The position numbers and the translations under genes are program-made. The notes under the pieces were generated by a model that was not told the origin of the DNA, ran no database searches, and saw only the letters and a program-made list of their open reading frames with translations. Shown piece after piece: positions 42,137-50,312 of a stretch of DNA of 58,637 nt. The stretch's first letter is position 1. Each line of letters begins with the position of its first letter. Source of the stretch: Streptomyces sp. yr375 (GTDB lineage Bacteria; Actinomycetota; Actinomycetes; Streptomycetales; Streptomycetaceae); the NCBI RefSeq assembly GCF_900110755.1, contig NZ_FOFF01000053.1, positions 1-58,637 of the forward strand, given 5' to 3'.

Positions 42137-42592
42137 TTACAGCACCCCGTGCCGTTGGGTGCCGTACTGCTCCATCAGTCTGCCGCGGGTCATCTCCAGC
42201 CGGTGCGCGAGGATCTCGGCCACGATCCGCACCAGCGACATCCCGAGCGCCGGATCCTCCTCGCACAGCTTCTGCACCGGCTGCGCCTCGAACTCGTAGG
42301 CGCGTACGGGGCTGAAGGCCTCCGCGCCGAAGTCCCACCGGTACGGCGGGAACAGCCACGACCAGCCCAGCAGGTCGCCGGCGCCGAGGCTCGCGACGGT
42401 GACCCGGCGCACGGTCGTCACCTGCTGGACGAGCGAGACCGCGCCGGAGCGGACGACCCAGAAACGGTCGGCCGTGCCGCCCGCCTCGAAGATCCGGGCG
42501 TCCTCGGCGAAGGAGACCTCGCGGGCGAGCCCCATCAGGCGCTGGCGCTGGGGCGGGGGGAGGGCGGTCAGCAGTCTGGTCGCTTTGGTCAT
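42137..42592 (-). CDS. Crp-like cyclic nucleotide-binding domain protein
   Basis: A 151-residue protein made of one cNMP-binding beta-roll (about 25-130): ARIFEAGGTADRFWVVRSGA, LGAGDLLGWSWLFPPYRWDF, and a helical end (EDPALGMSLVRIVAEILAHR). It has no DNA-binding domain, unlike Crp. The usual phosphate-binding cassette Arg/Ser is not obvious, and GWSWLFPPY resembles the redox/heme-type or non-nucleotide variants, so ligand binding is uncertain. ATG 42592 has only a weak GAG-like site upstream. A third cNMP-type domain in this window besides the histidine kinase and the eshA remnant. Confidence 0.85.
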   Translation of the reverse strand: MTKATRLLTALPPPQRQRLMGLAREVSFAEDARIFEAGGTADRFWVVRSGAVSLVQQVTTVRRVTVASLGAGDLLGWSWLFPPYRWDFGAEAFSPVRAYEFEAQPVQKLCEEDPALGMSLVRIVAEILAHRLEMTRGRLMEQYGTQRHGVL

Positions 42593-42929
42593 GGCGCGGG
42601 GCTCCTCGCCGGCGGTCGATGGGGGAGGGCTGCTTCCTCTGGGTGATGCTCGGAGTGCTGTCCTCCTCCCATTTCAGCCGCTGCCGACGCCCCGGGCACC
42701 TCGGCGGACGGCACTTTTCGCAAGAGGGCAGGGCAGAGGGCAGAGGAAAGCCCTGGCTGGACGGGGGAAGCCAGCCAGGGCGGCAAGAGGGTGGCGCACG
42801 GAGGAGGAGTGCCGTCGGACTCCGACCGCCACGTATGAATAAACGGTAGACCATTCAAGGAGATTGCGCGTAGAGGAAATCCAGAAAATCCGGTTGTGCG
42901 ACCTGTTTCGCCGCGCTTCTTTCCGGATC
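42593..42929. other. Gene-free, AT-richer stretch
   Basis: 337 bp between two minus-strand genes. It holds repeats of GGGCAGA (about 42727-42742), the hairpin at 42750-42781 and an AT-rich tail (42835-42895). A TTG-started frame at 42864 with AAGGAGA directly before it is too close to its site and lies over the next gene, so it is not called. Confidence 0.5.
42750..42781 (-). terminator. 11-bp terminator hairpin
   Basis: GCCCTGGCTGG (42750-42760) pairs perfectly with CCAGCCAGGGC (42771-42781) around a 10-nt loop. It is about 150 bp downstream of the small gene at 42930-43175 and would end its transcript. Confidence 0.6.
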
Positions 42930-43175
42930 TCACTGCCGGGGCAGTTCGTGCGGTCGGCCGGGCGTCAGGATCTCGTCCAGCACGCTGAGCACGGCCTCGT
43001 AGGCGAGCGCCCGCACCCGGGCGTCACGCGCCCCGTCGGCGCCGTCCGCCCCGTCCGCGTCGGCCCGTGCGAGGTCCGCGCTCCGGATCCGCCAGGCCAG
43101 CGCCTCCTCCCGGGCGCAGGTCCGGGCCCGCTGGATGCGCCGTAGCAGTTCGCCCGCGTCCACGACATCGGTCAT
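42930..43175 (-). CDS. Small hypothetical protein
   Basis: An 81-residue, mostly helical protein starting MTDVVDAGELLRRIQRARTC, with an Arg/Glu/Ala-rich body, a GADGADGA acidic stretch and tail LTPGRPHELPRQ. I do not recognise the family. ATG 43175 has AGGTGA 8 nt upstream, and codon bias is normal. It is divergent from the anti-sigma-like gene and next to the SigB-group locus, so a stress-response role is possible but not shown. Confidence 0.65.
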   Translation of the reverse strand: MTDVVDAGELLRRIQRARTCAREEALAWRIRSADLARADADGADGADGARDARVRALAYEAVLSVLDEILTPGRPHELPRQ

Positions 43176-43300
43176 GTACTTCACCTACCCCGTCAGGGCC
43201 GGTCGATTGCTCCCTGTCCGAGAGGTTTGGCCGACGCCGATGGGGCCAGCCGAAAAGAGACGACCAGTGACCAGTCGGCGACAGCCAAGGGAGCGAAGGG

Positions 43301-43744
43301 ATGCCTGCGAAGGACCCGACCGACCGGCCGGACGTGCCGGACGGCACGTTCCGGCGCGGGGGAGGCGAGCAGTGCCGGCCGGCCGACGTCCGCTGCGCCG
43401 TGCGGCGCGCGGTGACCGGGCGGTGCGGGGCCACCGGCCGCCCGTACGACGAGGAGGCCCTCTCGGACGCGCTGCTCGTCGCCTCCGAACTCACGACCAA
43501 CGCCATCCTGCACGGCGGCGGCGTCACCGGGTTCGACGTCGACGTGGACGGGCGGGCCGTGCGCGTCTCCGTCAGCGACCGCAGCGACCGGCTGCCGGTC
43601 AGCACCGGCCCGGTCGACGACGAGGGACGCTGGCGCACCGGTGGCCGCGGCTGGCCGATCGTCTGCCGGCTGGCCCGCGACGTCCGGGTGTCCGAGCTGC
43701 CCTCCGGGGGCAAGCGCATCACCGTCGTCGTCCCCGTGTTCTGA
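43301..43744 (+). CDS. HATPase anti-sigma factor-like protein
   Basis: A 147-residue ATP-binding protein of the RsbW/SpoIIAB class. The Bergerat motifs are visible: SELTTNAILHGGG (N-box), VSDRSDRLPV (G1) and GGRGWPIVCRLARDVRV (G2). It is likely to bind and inhibit a SigB-group sigma factor or act as a serine kinase on an anti-sigma antagonist. The sigma factor gene follows 230 bp later on the same strand, so the pair may form a regulatory module. ATG 43301 has AGCGAAGGG just upstream. Confidence 0.87.
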   Translation: MPAKDPTDRPDVPDGTFRRGGGEQCRPADVRCAVRRAVTGRCGATGRPYDEEALSDALLVASELTTNAILHGGGVTGFDVDVDGRAVRVSVSDRSDRLPVSTGPVDDEGRWRTGGRGWPIVCRLARDVRVSELPSGGKRITVVVPVF

Positions 43745-43814
43745 CCCGTCCACGCTCCGGCGCGGCCCGGGACGCGGAGCGCCGATCCCGCCCAACGCCT
43801 TTCTCCCGGGCGGA

Positions 43815-43839
43815 GTTTGTACCTCCGGAGGCAGGGCAG
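43815..43839 (+). promoter_or_regulatory. Possible SigB-type promoter before the sigma gene
   Basis: GTTT (43815-43818) and GGGCAG (43834-43839), separated by 15 bp, resemble the SigB-group promoter pattern GnnT-N14-16-GGGTAT, though the -10 is imperfect. It lies about 135 bp before the sigma start and could mean self-regulation. Confidence 0.3.
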
Positions 43840-43974
43840 ACGGAGGTTCGTGCTTCGGACCGGAGGCGCGCCGACGGGAGCGGTTCAGCCGCTCCGGGGC
43901 GCTGCACGCGCCCTGGGTGGCAGAGGCCCTCCCGTCGCCACATCCCTGAAACGACCCTTCAGGAGCGATCCCGC

Positions 43975-44817
43975 ATGCCTATCGACATGTCGACAAGCAG
44001 CACCGCATCCGCTTCCACCGCCGTATCCGCCCCCACCGCCCCCACCACGGCACAGCTCCGCCGCACCCACGCCGACGCCCCCGACACCGCGAGCCGGTTC
44101 GCCCGCCTCGTCGCCCTGGCGGCGGGGCCCGAGCGGGACGCCCTGCGCGACGAGATCGTCACCGCCTGGCTGCCCATGGCCCACCGGATCGCCGGCCGCT
44201 TCCGCGACCGCGGCGAGGCCGTCGAGGACCTGCGGCAGGTGGCCGCCCTCGGACTGGTGAAGGCCGTCGACCGCTTCGACCCCGAGCGCGGGGCGTTCGA
44301 GAGCTACGCCGTGCCGACCGTCACCGGTGAGATCAAGCGGCACTTCCGGGACCGGATGTGGGCGCTGCGCGTGCCCCGCCGGGTGCAGGAACTGCGGAAC
44401 AAGGTGCGCGTCGCCCGCCGCGAACTGGCCCAGAACCCGGGTGCGGCCGAGCCCTCGGTCGCCGATGTCGCCGCCCATACCGGGCTCACCGAGGACGAGG
44501 TCACCGCCGGTCTGGAGGCCCTGGAGAGCTTCAGCACCCTCTCGCTGGACGCCGAACTCCCCACCGGCGACGACGGCTACAGCCTCGCCGACACCCTCGG
44601 CGGCCCCGACTCCTCCTTCGACGTCGTGGTCGACCGCGAGTCGGCGAAGGAAGGCCTGCGTCGCCTGCCGGAACGCGAGCGCACCATCCTCTACCTGCGC
44701 TTCTTCGAGGACATGACACAGAGCAAGATCGCCGACCGGCTGGGCATCTCCCAGATGCACGTCTCCCGTCTCATCAACCGCAGTTGCGCGCGGGTGCGCC
44801 AGGAGGCACTGGGCTGA
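43975..44817 (+). CDS. SigB/SigF-group RNA polymerase sigma factor
   Basis: A 280-residue stress-type sigma factor. Region 2 (about 55-125) includes MAHRIAGRFRDRGEAVEDLR and the -10-binding part AVDRFDPERGAFESYAVPTV, TGEIKRHFRD; region 3 follows (AHTGLTEDEVTAGLEA), and region 4 with its HTH is at the end (LPERERTILYLRFFEDMTQS, KIADRLGISQMHVSRLINR). It is of the SigB/F/G/H/M group of Streptomyces; from gene order it may be SigM, but this was not verified. ATG 43975 follows CAGGAGCG. The HATPase at 43301 is the likely anti-sigma factor. Confidence 0.93.
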   Translation: MPIDMSTSSTASASTAVSAPTAPTTAQLRRTHADAPDTASRFARLVALAAGPERDALRDEIVTAWLPMAHRIAGRFRDRGEAVEDLRQVAALGLVKAVDRFDPERGAFESYAVPTVTGEIKRHFRDRMWALRVPRRVQELRNKVRVARRELAQNPGAAEPSVADVAAHTGLTEDEVTAGLEALESFSTLSLDAELPTGDDGYSLADTLGGPDSSFDVVVDRESAKEGLRRLPERERTILYLRFFEDMTQSKIADRLGISQMHVSRLINRSCARVRQEALG

Positions 44818-44974
44818 GAGGTTCCCCCGCAGGGTCCGCAGACCGGAGCCCGCCCTCGGCTTCCTGCCGGACCACCCGGCGGGCAGCGAGGCCGAGGCCA
44901 CGGACACGGCCACAGCCGGGGCGCGGTGCTCGGCGCAGTGCTGAGCCGCACGCTCGCCGTGGTCGACACCGAAC

Positions 44975-45206
44975 ATGGGCAACGTGCAGACGGTCGACCG
45001 GGTGCGCGGCGGCCTGCGCATCGAGCGGCACACCGGTCTCACGGCGGACTTCGTCCACTTCTTCGACGTCCTGCGCGCAGGACGCTCGCGACTTCGCCCA
45101 GGTCACCGTGCGGGACGTGGCGAGCGACCCGGTGTTCAGCGAGCCGGCCCGGGGGGCAGTCCTCGTTGCGAACACCCCCTGCGCGAGCTGTGCCCGTCCG
45201 AGCTGA
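44975..45206 (+). pseudogene. GAF-domain gene fragment with frameshift
   Basis: MGNVQTVDRVRGGLRIERHT and GLTADFVHFF match the start of a GAF domain as found in Streptomyces GAF/ANTAR sensors. After a frame change near 45075 the next frame reads QDARDFAQVTVRDVASDPVF and SEPARGAVL, the following part of the same domain. It stops at 45204-45206. Both ends are missing and no start site is seen. It is a remnant downstream of the sigma gene. Confidence 0.7.
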
Positions 45207-45310
45207 AGAGACTGGACGCCCACCGGATCGGACTGTTCTTCTTCGCGTTCCGTTCGCGATGGCACGCCTGCGTGAGGTCTGACGTCCGCCTGGGTGGGAA
45301 CACGGACCAG

Positions 45311-45754
45311 ATGAAAGAACCAGAGTTCCCGCCCGACGGACAGCCCGACGAACAGCCCGTGGACATGTACCTCGACCTGTTGCGCGTCCGCATGGACAGC
45401 GAGGACTACCAGCTCCTGCTGAAGGTCGTCGCACCCGCGCTGCGCGCCCTCGAACAGCAGCCACCGGGCAGTCTCGACTTCGCCCTCGACCCGGAGGACA
45501 CCCTGCACCTGCCCCAGGAGGTCCGCGACGAGGCCGCGCTGGTCATCGCCACCGCGGTCACCGGCCGGCTGGACAACCAGCTCGTGGAGATACAGGTCGA
45601 CGGCACCGGCCCGGTCCGGGTGGTCACCGACGCGGCCACCGCGGCCGACCCCAGCCGCCTCGCCGATATCGCCGGCTGCATCCGGCAGCGCCAGCAGGAC
45701 GCCGAGGAACTGCGTGGCATCGCCGAGGCGAGCGGCATGTCCACGGAGTTCTGA
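45311..45754 (+). CDS. Hypothetical protein
   Basis: A 147-residue acidic protein: a short Pro/Asp-rich start (MKEPEFPPDGQPDEQPVDMY) then helices, with LDLLRVRMDSEDYQLLLKVV and CIRQRQQDAEELRGIAEASG at the end. Codon bias is normal. No family is recognised. The start ATG 45311 lacks a clear ribosome site, and the same frame continues upstream into the GAF remnant, so it may once have been part of a larger regulatory protein. It converges on the FUSC gene with 34 bp between stops. Confidence 0.6.
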   Translation: MKEPEFPPDGQPDEQPVDMYLDLLRVRMDSEDYQLLLKVVAPALRALEQQPPGSLDFALDPEDTLHLPQEVRDEAALVIATAVTGRLDNQLVEIQVDGTGPVRVVTDAATAADPSRLADIAGCIRQRQQDAEELRGIAEASGMSTEF

Positions 45755-45788
45755 ACGGAGTTTTTTCGAGCCCGGCCGGTATCGGGCC

Positions 45789-48068
45789 TCACTTCGGCGG
45801 TGCACCCGGTGCCACCGGCACCCCGAGCGGGCGCGCGAGGCCGACCACCGCCTCGTCCAGGCGTTGCAGATGCCGTAGCACCCGGTCGGTCACCCGGCCG
45901 TAGCGCGGTGTGCCCGGGACGCCCGGCTTCAGCAGCGCGGCGATGCTCGGCCCGGTCAGCACCTCGGCGGCCGACCGCTCGTCCGCGACGCGCGCGGCGA
46001 TCGCCCCGGTGTTGTGCAGGATGCGCTGCCCCGCCCGGCGCAGCCGAGGGTCCGCCGCGATCGACGGATGCGTCGGCAGCAGCTCGGCCGTGGCCGCCAG
46101 GGACCGCGCGTGGTAGGCACAGGTCTCCAGGAGCGCGACGACATAGCGCGCGGTGTCCCGCCGGGTCCGCAACGGCGTGACCGGATGCGTCAGGGGCTGT
46201 GTGGCGGCCCGCAGGTCGGCCAGCGCCTGGTCCAGGTCCCGGGCCCGGTCCAGCAGGTCGGCCGGGGGCCCGCCGCTGAGCTGCTCCACCGCCGCCCCGG
46301 TGACATCGGTCAGCCGGTCCAGGACGGTCGTCAGCAGCTCGTTCGTCCGCCGGTCCGTGCGCACCGGCAGCACCAGCGCCGCCGCGACGATCCCGCAGGC
46401 CGCGCCCAGCGCCGTCTCCTCCACCCGCAGCACCAGCACCGACAAGCTGTAGGTGTGCAGCAGCGTGTACAGCACGCCCAGCGCGGCCGTCACGAAGAAC
46501 GACATCAGCGTGTACGACAGCGGCGCCGTGTAGAACATCGCGAACACGCACAGCAGCACCACCGCGAACGCCGTCCACGTGTGCTGTCCGACCAGCCCCG
46601 CCAGCACGATGCCCGCGACCACCCCGAGCACGGTGCCCAGCAGCTGCCGGTAGCCCTTGACCAGGATCTCCCCGGTGGACGCGGTGTTCAGGAACACGAT
46701 CCAGCAGGTCAGCACCGCCCAGTACCAGCGGTGCGCGGACAGCAGCTCGCCGCCGACGATGGCCAGCGACGACCCGACGGCGACCTGCACCGCGGCCCGG
46801 GTCGTCGGCCGCCGCAGCCCCGTCGCCTCCTCGGCCGCGCCCTCGTCCTCCTCGGCGCCGATCGAGGCGTCCTCGGCGTCCAGTTCCTCGCGGGAGCGGG
46901 CCGTCTCGGGACTGTCGTCGGACTCGTCCTGCGGCCCGTCGAGCGCGATCCGCAGCCCCAGCACCGCGCGCGCCGCCTCACCGACCCCCCGGAAGACGTC
47001 CTGCACCGCCGGCGACGCCTTCGGCAGGTTCTCCTCGTCCCGGTACCCCAGCAGCCGGTTGCGCATCAACGCCGACGCCGTCCCCGACACCTGAGCCGCG
47101 GGATGCCGTACGAGCAGGTGAAGGGCCTGGAGATCGCGGCGCAGGGTGTCCAGGGCGTCGTCCCGCCAGGGCAGCTCGCCGCCCTCCGGGAGCGCCGCGC
47201 CCGGCAGGTGCAGGGTCAGGGTGTCGGCCCGCTCGGCGCTGCGGGCCGTCAGCAGGAGCAGGCCCAGCCGCTCGGCGGTGATCTCGGCCTCGGCGATCCG
47301 GCGCTGCACCAGCCCGGCCACCGCCTCGTCCGGGGTGCCCTCCGCCAGCCGGCCCTGGATCATCATGGCCGTCTCGTGCAGCCGGGCGGTGCCCTCGCGC
47401 ACCTGGCCGAGCGCCCGGTCCGCGTCGTCCGGGCCGGCGTCGAGCAGCTCGAGCTGGGCGTCGAGCAACTGCGCGAGCCGCGCCCGGAAGGCCTGCCGCA
47501 GCCGCTCCAGGATCCCGGTCGACGTCTGGGGCACCAGCACGAAACGCGCCACCGCACTGCACGCGAAGGCGACGGCGAGCACCCCGTAGTACCCCGGCAG
47601 CGTCGACGTCCCGACACCGACGAACAGGGCCAGGAAGTAGACCTGGAACCCGATCAGCCCGAGCGCCGTGCCCCGGTCGCCGAACCGCCGTCCGTAGACC
47701 GCGCAGAAGATCAGGGCGACGAAGAAGACGTCACCGGCCAGCACCCGGGAACTGAGCAGCGCCGCCAGCGACACCGAGGCCAGCGCCACCGGCAGGCCCA
47801 GCGCGAGCGTGCCGGCCTGCCGGTCGCGCTCCTGCTCCCGGACGGCGAACGTGGCGACCATCGCCGCGATGGCCCCCGCCACCAGATGCGAGACGTCCGC
47901 GCCCACCAGCGAGAGCACGGCCAGCGTCAGGGAGATCGCGCCGACCGTCCGCAGCCCGGCCGCCAGCCGCAGCAGCCCGGGATCGGACGCCGCGACCCGG
48001 TCCCGCCACCGCGCACCGGACGACCGTGCCGCCGCCCGCACCCCGCCCCGCTCCGCCGCCGGCCTCAC
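45789..48068 (-). CDS. FUSC-family membrane protein
   Basis: A 759-residue inner membrane protein of the FUSC (YccS/AaeB-like) superfamily. The first helix block is at about 25-165 (ISLTLAVLSLVGADVSHLVA, LPGYYGVLAVAFACSAVARF), followed by a cytoplasmic helical domain (170-405) and a second block at about 415-555 (VGSSLAIVGGELLSAHRWYW, then LLGTVLGVVAGIVLAGLVGQ). Such proteins are linked to export of aromatic acids or fusaric acid. GTG 48068 overlaps the NDH-2 stop as GTGA, so the two are coupled; the longer upstream frame is only the shadow of the NDH gene. Confidence 0.88.
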   Translation of the reverse strand: MRPAAERGGVRAAARSSGARWRDRVAASDPGLLRLAAGLRTVGAISLTLAVLSLVGADVSHLVAGAIAAMVATFAVREQERDRQAGTLALGLPVALASVSLAALLSSRVLAGDVFFVALIFCAVYGRRFGDRGTALGLIGFQVYFLALFVGVGTSTLPGYYGVLAVAFACSAVARFVLVPQTSTGILERLRQAFRARLAQLLDAQLELLDAGPDDADRALGQVREGTARLHETAMMIQGRLAEGTPDEAVAGLVQRRIAEAEITAERLGLLLLTARSAERADTLTLHLPGAALPEGGELPWRDDALDTLRRDLQALHLLVRHPAAQVSGTASALMRNRLLGYRDEENLPKASPAVQDVFRGVGEAARAVLGLRIALDGPQDESDDSPETARSREELDAEDASIGAEEDEGAAEEATGLRRPTTRAAVQVAVGSSLAIVGGELLSAHRWYWAVLTCWIVFLNTASTGEILVKGYRQLLGTVLGVVAGIVLAGLVGQHTWTAFAVVLLCVFAMFYTAPLSYTLMSFFVTAALGVLYTLLHTYSLSVLVLRVEETALGAACGIVAAALVLPVRTDRRTNELLTTVLDRLTDVTGAAVEQLSGGPPADLLDRARDLDQALADLRAATQPLTHPVTPLRTRRDTARYVVALLETCAYHARSLAATAELLPTHPSIAADPRLRRAGQRILHNTGAIAARVADERSAAEVLTGPSIAALLKPGVPGTPRYGRVTDRVLRHLQRLDEAVVGLARPLGVPVAPGAPPK

Positions 48069-49477
48069 TCCTGATCGGGGCCCGAGCCCTCGAAGCCGGA
48101 GCCCTCGGAGCCGGACACGTCGGAGCCGGAGCCCTTGAGGTGCGCCCGCACCTGCTCGGTCGTCAGATAGCTGTCCGTGTACTCGAAGTCCTTCAGCTTC
48201 GCCGCCCGGCGCGCCTGGAAGCCGGTGCGCACGAAATCGTCGCCCGCGACCGCGTTGAGCGTCCAGTTCGTCAGCACCCGGGCCTTGGCCACCCCGGTGC
48301 GCAGCGCCGACCAGTGGTAGCCGCGGGCCACGGCCTGCGCGGGCAGCCCCCGCAGTTCGATGCCGAGCGGCTTGGAGACGGCGTCGGTGCCGCCGAGGTC
48401 GACGACCAGACCCAGGTCCTTGTGCACGTACGGCCGCAGCGGCCGGCCCCGCAGCGTCGCGATGACGTTGTCGGCGACGACCTTGCCCTGCCGCATCGCG
48501 TGCTGCGCGGTCGGCGGGCAGACCGCGCCCGCCTCGCCCTTGGCCCGGTCGGGTACGGCGGCGGCGTCGCCGAGCGCGAACACCCCGTCGTTCCCTGGCA
48601 GGTTCAGCTCCGCCTCGACCGCGAGCCGCCCGCGGACCGTCTCCGCGCCGAGCGTCGCGATCAGCGGGCTGGCGGCCACGCCCGCCGTCCAGATGAGGGT
48701 CCGGGTCGGGACGGCCCGCCCGTCGGTGAAGGTGACCTCCTGCGGGCCCGCCTTCGCGATGGACACGCCCAACGAGACCTCGATCCCGCGCCTGCGCAGC
48801 ACCTCCTGGGCGCTGCGGCCCAGCTTGTCGCCGAGTTCCGGCATCAGCTTCGGGGCGATGTCGATCAGATGCCACTTGATCAGGGCCGGGTCCAGCCGCG
48901 GATACCGCTTGACCGCGTTGTGGGTGAGCAGTTGCAGACAGGCGGCGGTCTCGGTGCCCGCGTAGCCGCCGCCCACGACCACGAACTGCAGCCGCGAGGC
49001 CCGCTCGGCGGGGTCGTGACTGGCGTCGGCCAGGTCCAGTTGAGTGATGACGTGGTCGCGCAGGTACGCCGCCTCCGCGAGGGACTTCATCCCGAAGGCA
49101 TGGTCGGTCAGCCCCGGGATGTCGAAGGTGCGGGTGACACTGCCGGGAGCCAGCACGAGGTAGTCGTAGGGCTCATTGACGAGCTCGTCGGTGATGGTCC
49201 GCACGACGCAGACCTTCGACGCGAGGTCCACGCCGATGGCGCCGCCCGGGATGATCCGGGTGCGGTACTTCCTGCTGCGGCGCAGCGAGACGGCGATCGA
49301 CTGGGGCGTCAGCACCCCGGAGGCGACCTGCGGCAGCAGCGGCAGGTAGAGCTGGTAGGCGAACGGCGTCACCAAGGTGACGTCGGCCTCCGCGGCGGCG
49401 AGTTCGCGTTCCAGGCGCCGCACGCACCCCACCCCCGCGAAGCCCGCGCCCACCACCAGGATCCTGGGTCGTGTCAC
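48065..49477 (-). CDS. Type II NADH dehydrogenase-like oxidoreductase
   Basis: A 470-residue single-subunit NADH:quinone oxidoreductase-like flavoprotein. The FAD motif is ILVVGAGFAGVGCVRRLERE, and the NADH motif is VVVGGGYAGTETAACLQLL. Conserved quinone-side segments include TLIWTAGVAASPLI and VFALGDAAAVPDRAK. NDH-2 passes electrons to menaquinone without proton pumping. GTG 49477 is preferred because AAGGGG lies 8-9 nt upstream; GTG 49486 is the other choice. It overlaps the FUSC gene. Confidence 0.88.
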   Translation of the reverse strand: MTRPRILVVGAGFAGVGCVRRLERELAAAEADVTLVTPFAYQLYLPLLPQVASGVLTPQSIAVSLRRSRKYRTRIIPGGAIGVDLASKVCVVRTITDELVNEPYDYLVLAPGSVTRTFDIPGLTDHAFGMKSLAEAAYLRDHVITQLDLADASHDPAERASRLQFVVVGGGYAGTETAACLQLLTHNAVKRYPRLDPALIKWHLIDIAPKLMPELGDKLGRSAQEVLRRRGIEVSLGVSIAKAGPQEVTFTDGRAVPTRTLIWTAGVAASPLIATLGAETVRGRLAVEAELNLPGNDGVFALGDAAAVPDRAKGEAGAVCPPTAQHAMRQGKVVADNVIATLRGRPLRPYVHKDLGLVVDLGGTDAVSKPLGIELRGLPAQAVARGYHWSALRTGVAKARVLTNWTLNAVAGDDFVRTGFQARRAAKLKDFEYTDSYLTTEQVRAHLKGSGSDVSGSEGSGFEGSGPDQE

Positions 49478-49734
49478 GATGCCCACCCCTTTCTACGGCT
49501 CCACGCGCGCTGCCCTGTCTGCCCCGTCGGTCCTGTCGATCCCACCGCGGCCGAACCGGTCGCGCCAGCCGGACGAGCCATGCAGACGAACGTTTCTCCT
49601 GAGGCCACCCTGGTACCCGCAACACGCCCCGGGTACGCCCGGCCGGGGAGAGCGGGGCGTCGCAGGCGCATCTGGGAGCTGCCAACGAGTGGAGTTCCTC
49701 GACCAGTTGCAGCGCCGGTTCGGCGTGCGCACCC

Positions 49735-50181
49735 TCACCACGGCAGGAAGACGTGGACGTCCTTGCCTTCCCCCTGGCCCCGCTCGTTCGGCACCACGCT
49801 CACCTGGCTGCACAGCGTGTGCACCAGATACCAGCCGATGCCGCCGCCCCCGCTGTCGGGACGGAACGGCCGCGGCGTCGGCGGGGTGCTGTTGGTGTCG
49901 TGGACCGTGACGTGCACCCCGTCGAAGGTGGGGCGTAGCTGGAGCTCGAAGGGGCCCGGCGCGTACTGGACGGCGTTGGCGGCCAGCTCCGTGACGATCA
50001 GCACGATGTCGTGCCAGCACTCCGGTGTCGAGGGCGGTGCGGCCCGGGCCAGCTCACGGAGGAAATCCTCGGCGACCAGCCGCGCGCCCGTCACGTCCTG
50101 CGGTTCGCCCGCGAACCGGGCGCTGCGGCTCGAAATCGCCCAGAAGGACAGTGCGTCGTCACCACGCGGCTCGGTTGCCAT
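49735..50181 (-). CDS. Second HATPase (RsbW-like) protein
   Basis: A 148-residue ATP-binding protein: VTELAANAVQYAPGPFELQL holds the N-box, VHDTNSTPPTPRPF the G1 region and GGGIGWYLVHTLCSQVSVVP the G2 region. It belongs to the same anti-sigma/serine kinase class as 43301-43744, but with a different G1 segment. Its target is unknown; the SigB-group sigma factor 5 kb away is a candidate. ATG 50181 lacks an obvious ribosome site. Confidence 0.85.
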   Translation of the reverse strand: MATEPRGDDALSFWAISSRSARFAGEPQDVTGARLVAEDFLRELARAAPPSTPECWHDIVLIVTELAANAVQYAPGPFELQLRPTFDGVHVTVHDTNSTPPTPRPFRPDSGGGGIGWYLVHTLCSQVSVVPNERGQGEGKDVHVFLPW

Positions 50182-50312
50182 GTCGTCAGTGCGGCCCCGC
50201 TGCTGCCGGGACCGTCGTCCTTTCTCGTACGGCTCTCAGGCGTCGCCCCTTCCAGGGTTCCCGAGCCCGCGCAGGCTACGCGTCCGCCGCACACCTGCGT
50301 ACCTGGCAAGGC

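Noticed and set aside
42864..43145. TTG-started frame with AAGGAGA before it
   Set aside because: The ribosome-like site is only one or two bases from TTG, and the frame runs over the opposite-strand gene at 42930-43175. It is judged a shadow.
48069..48875. Long upstream extension of the FUSC frame
   Set aside because: It lies wholly inside the NDH-2 gene in another frame, with Arg/Gly-rich low-complexity sequence. The GTG at 48068 is the real start.
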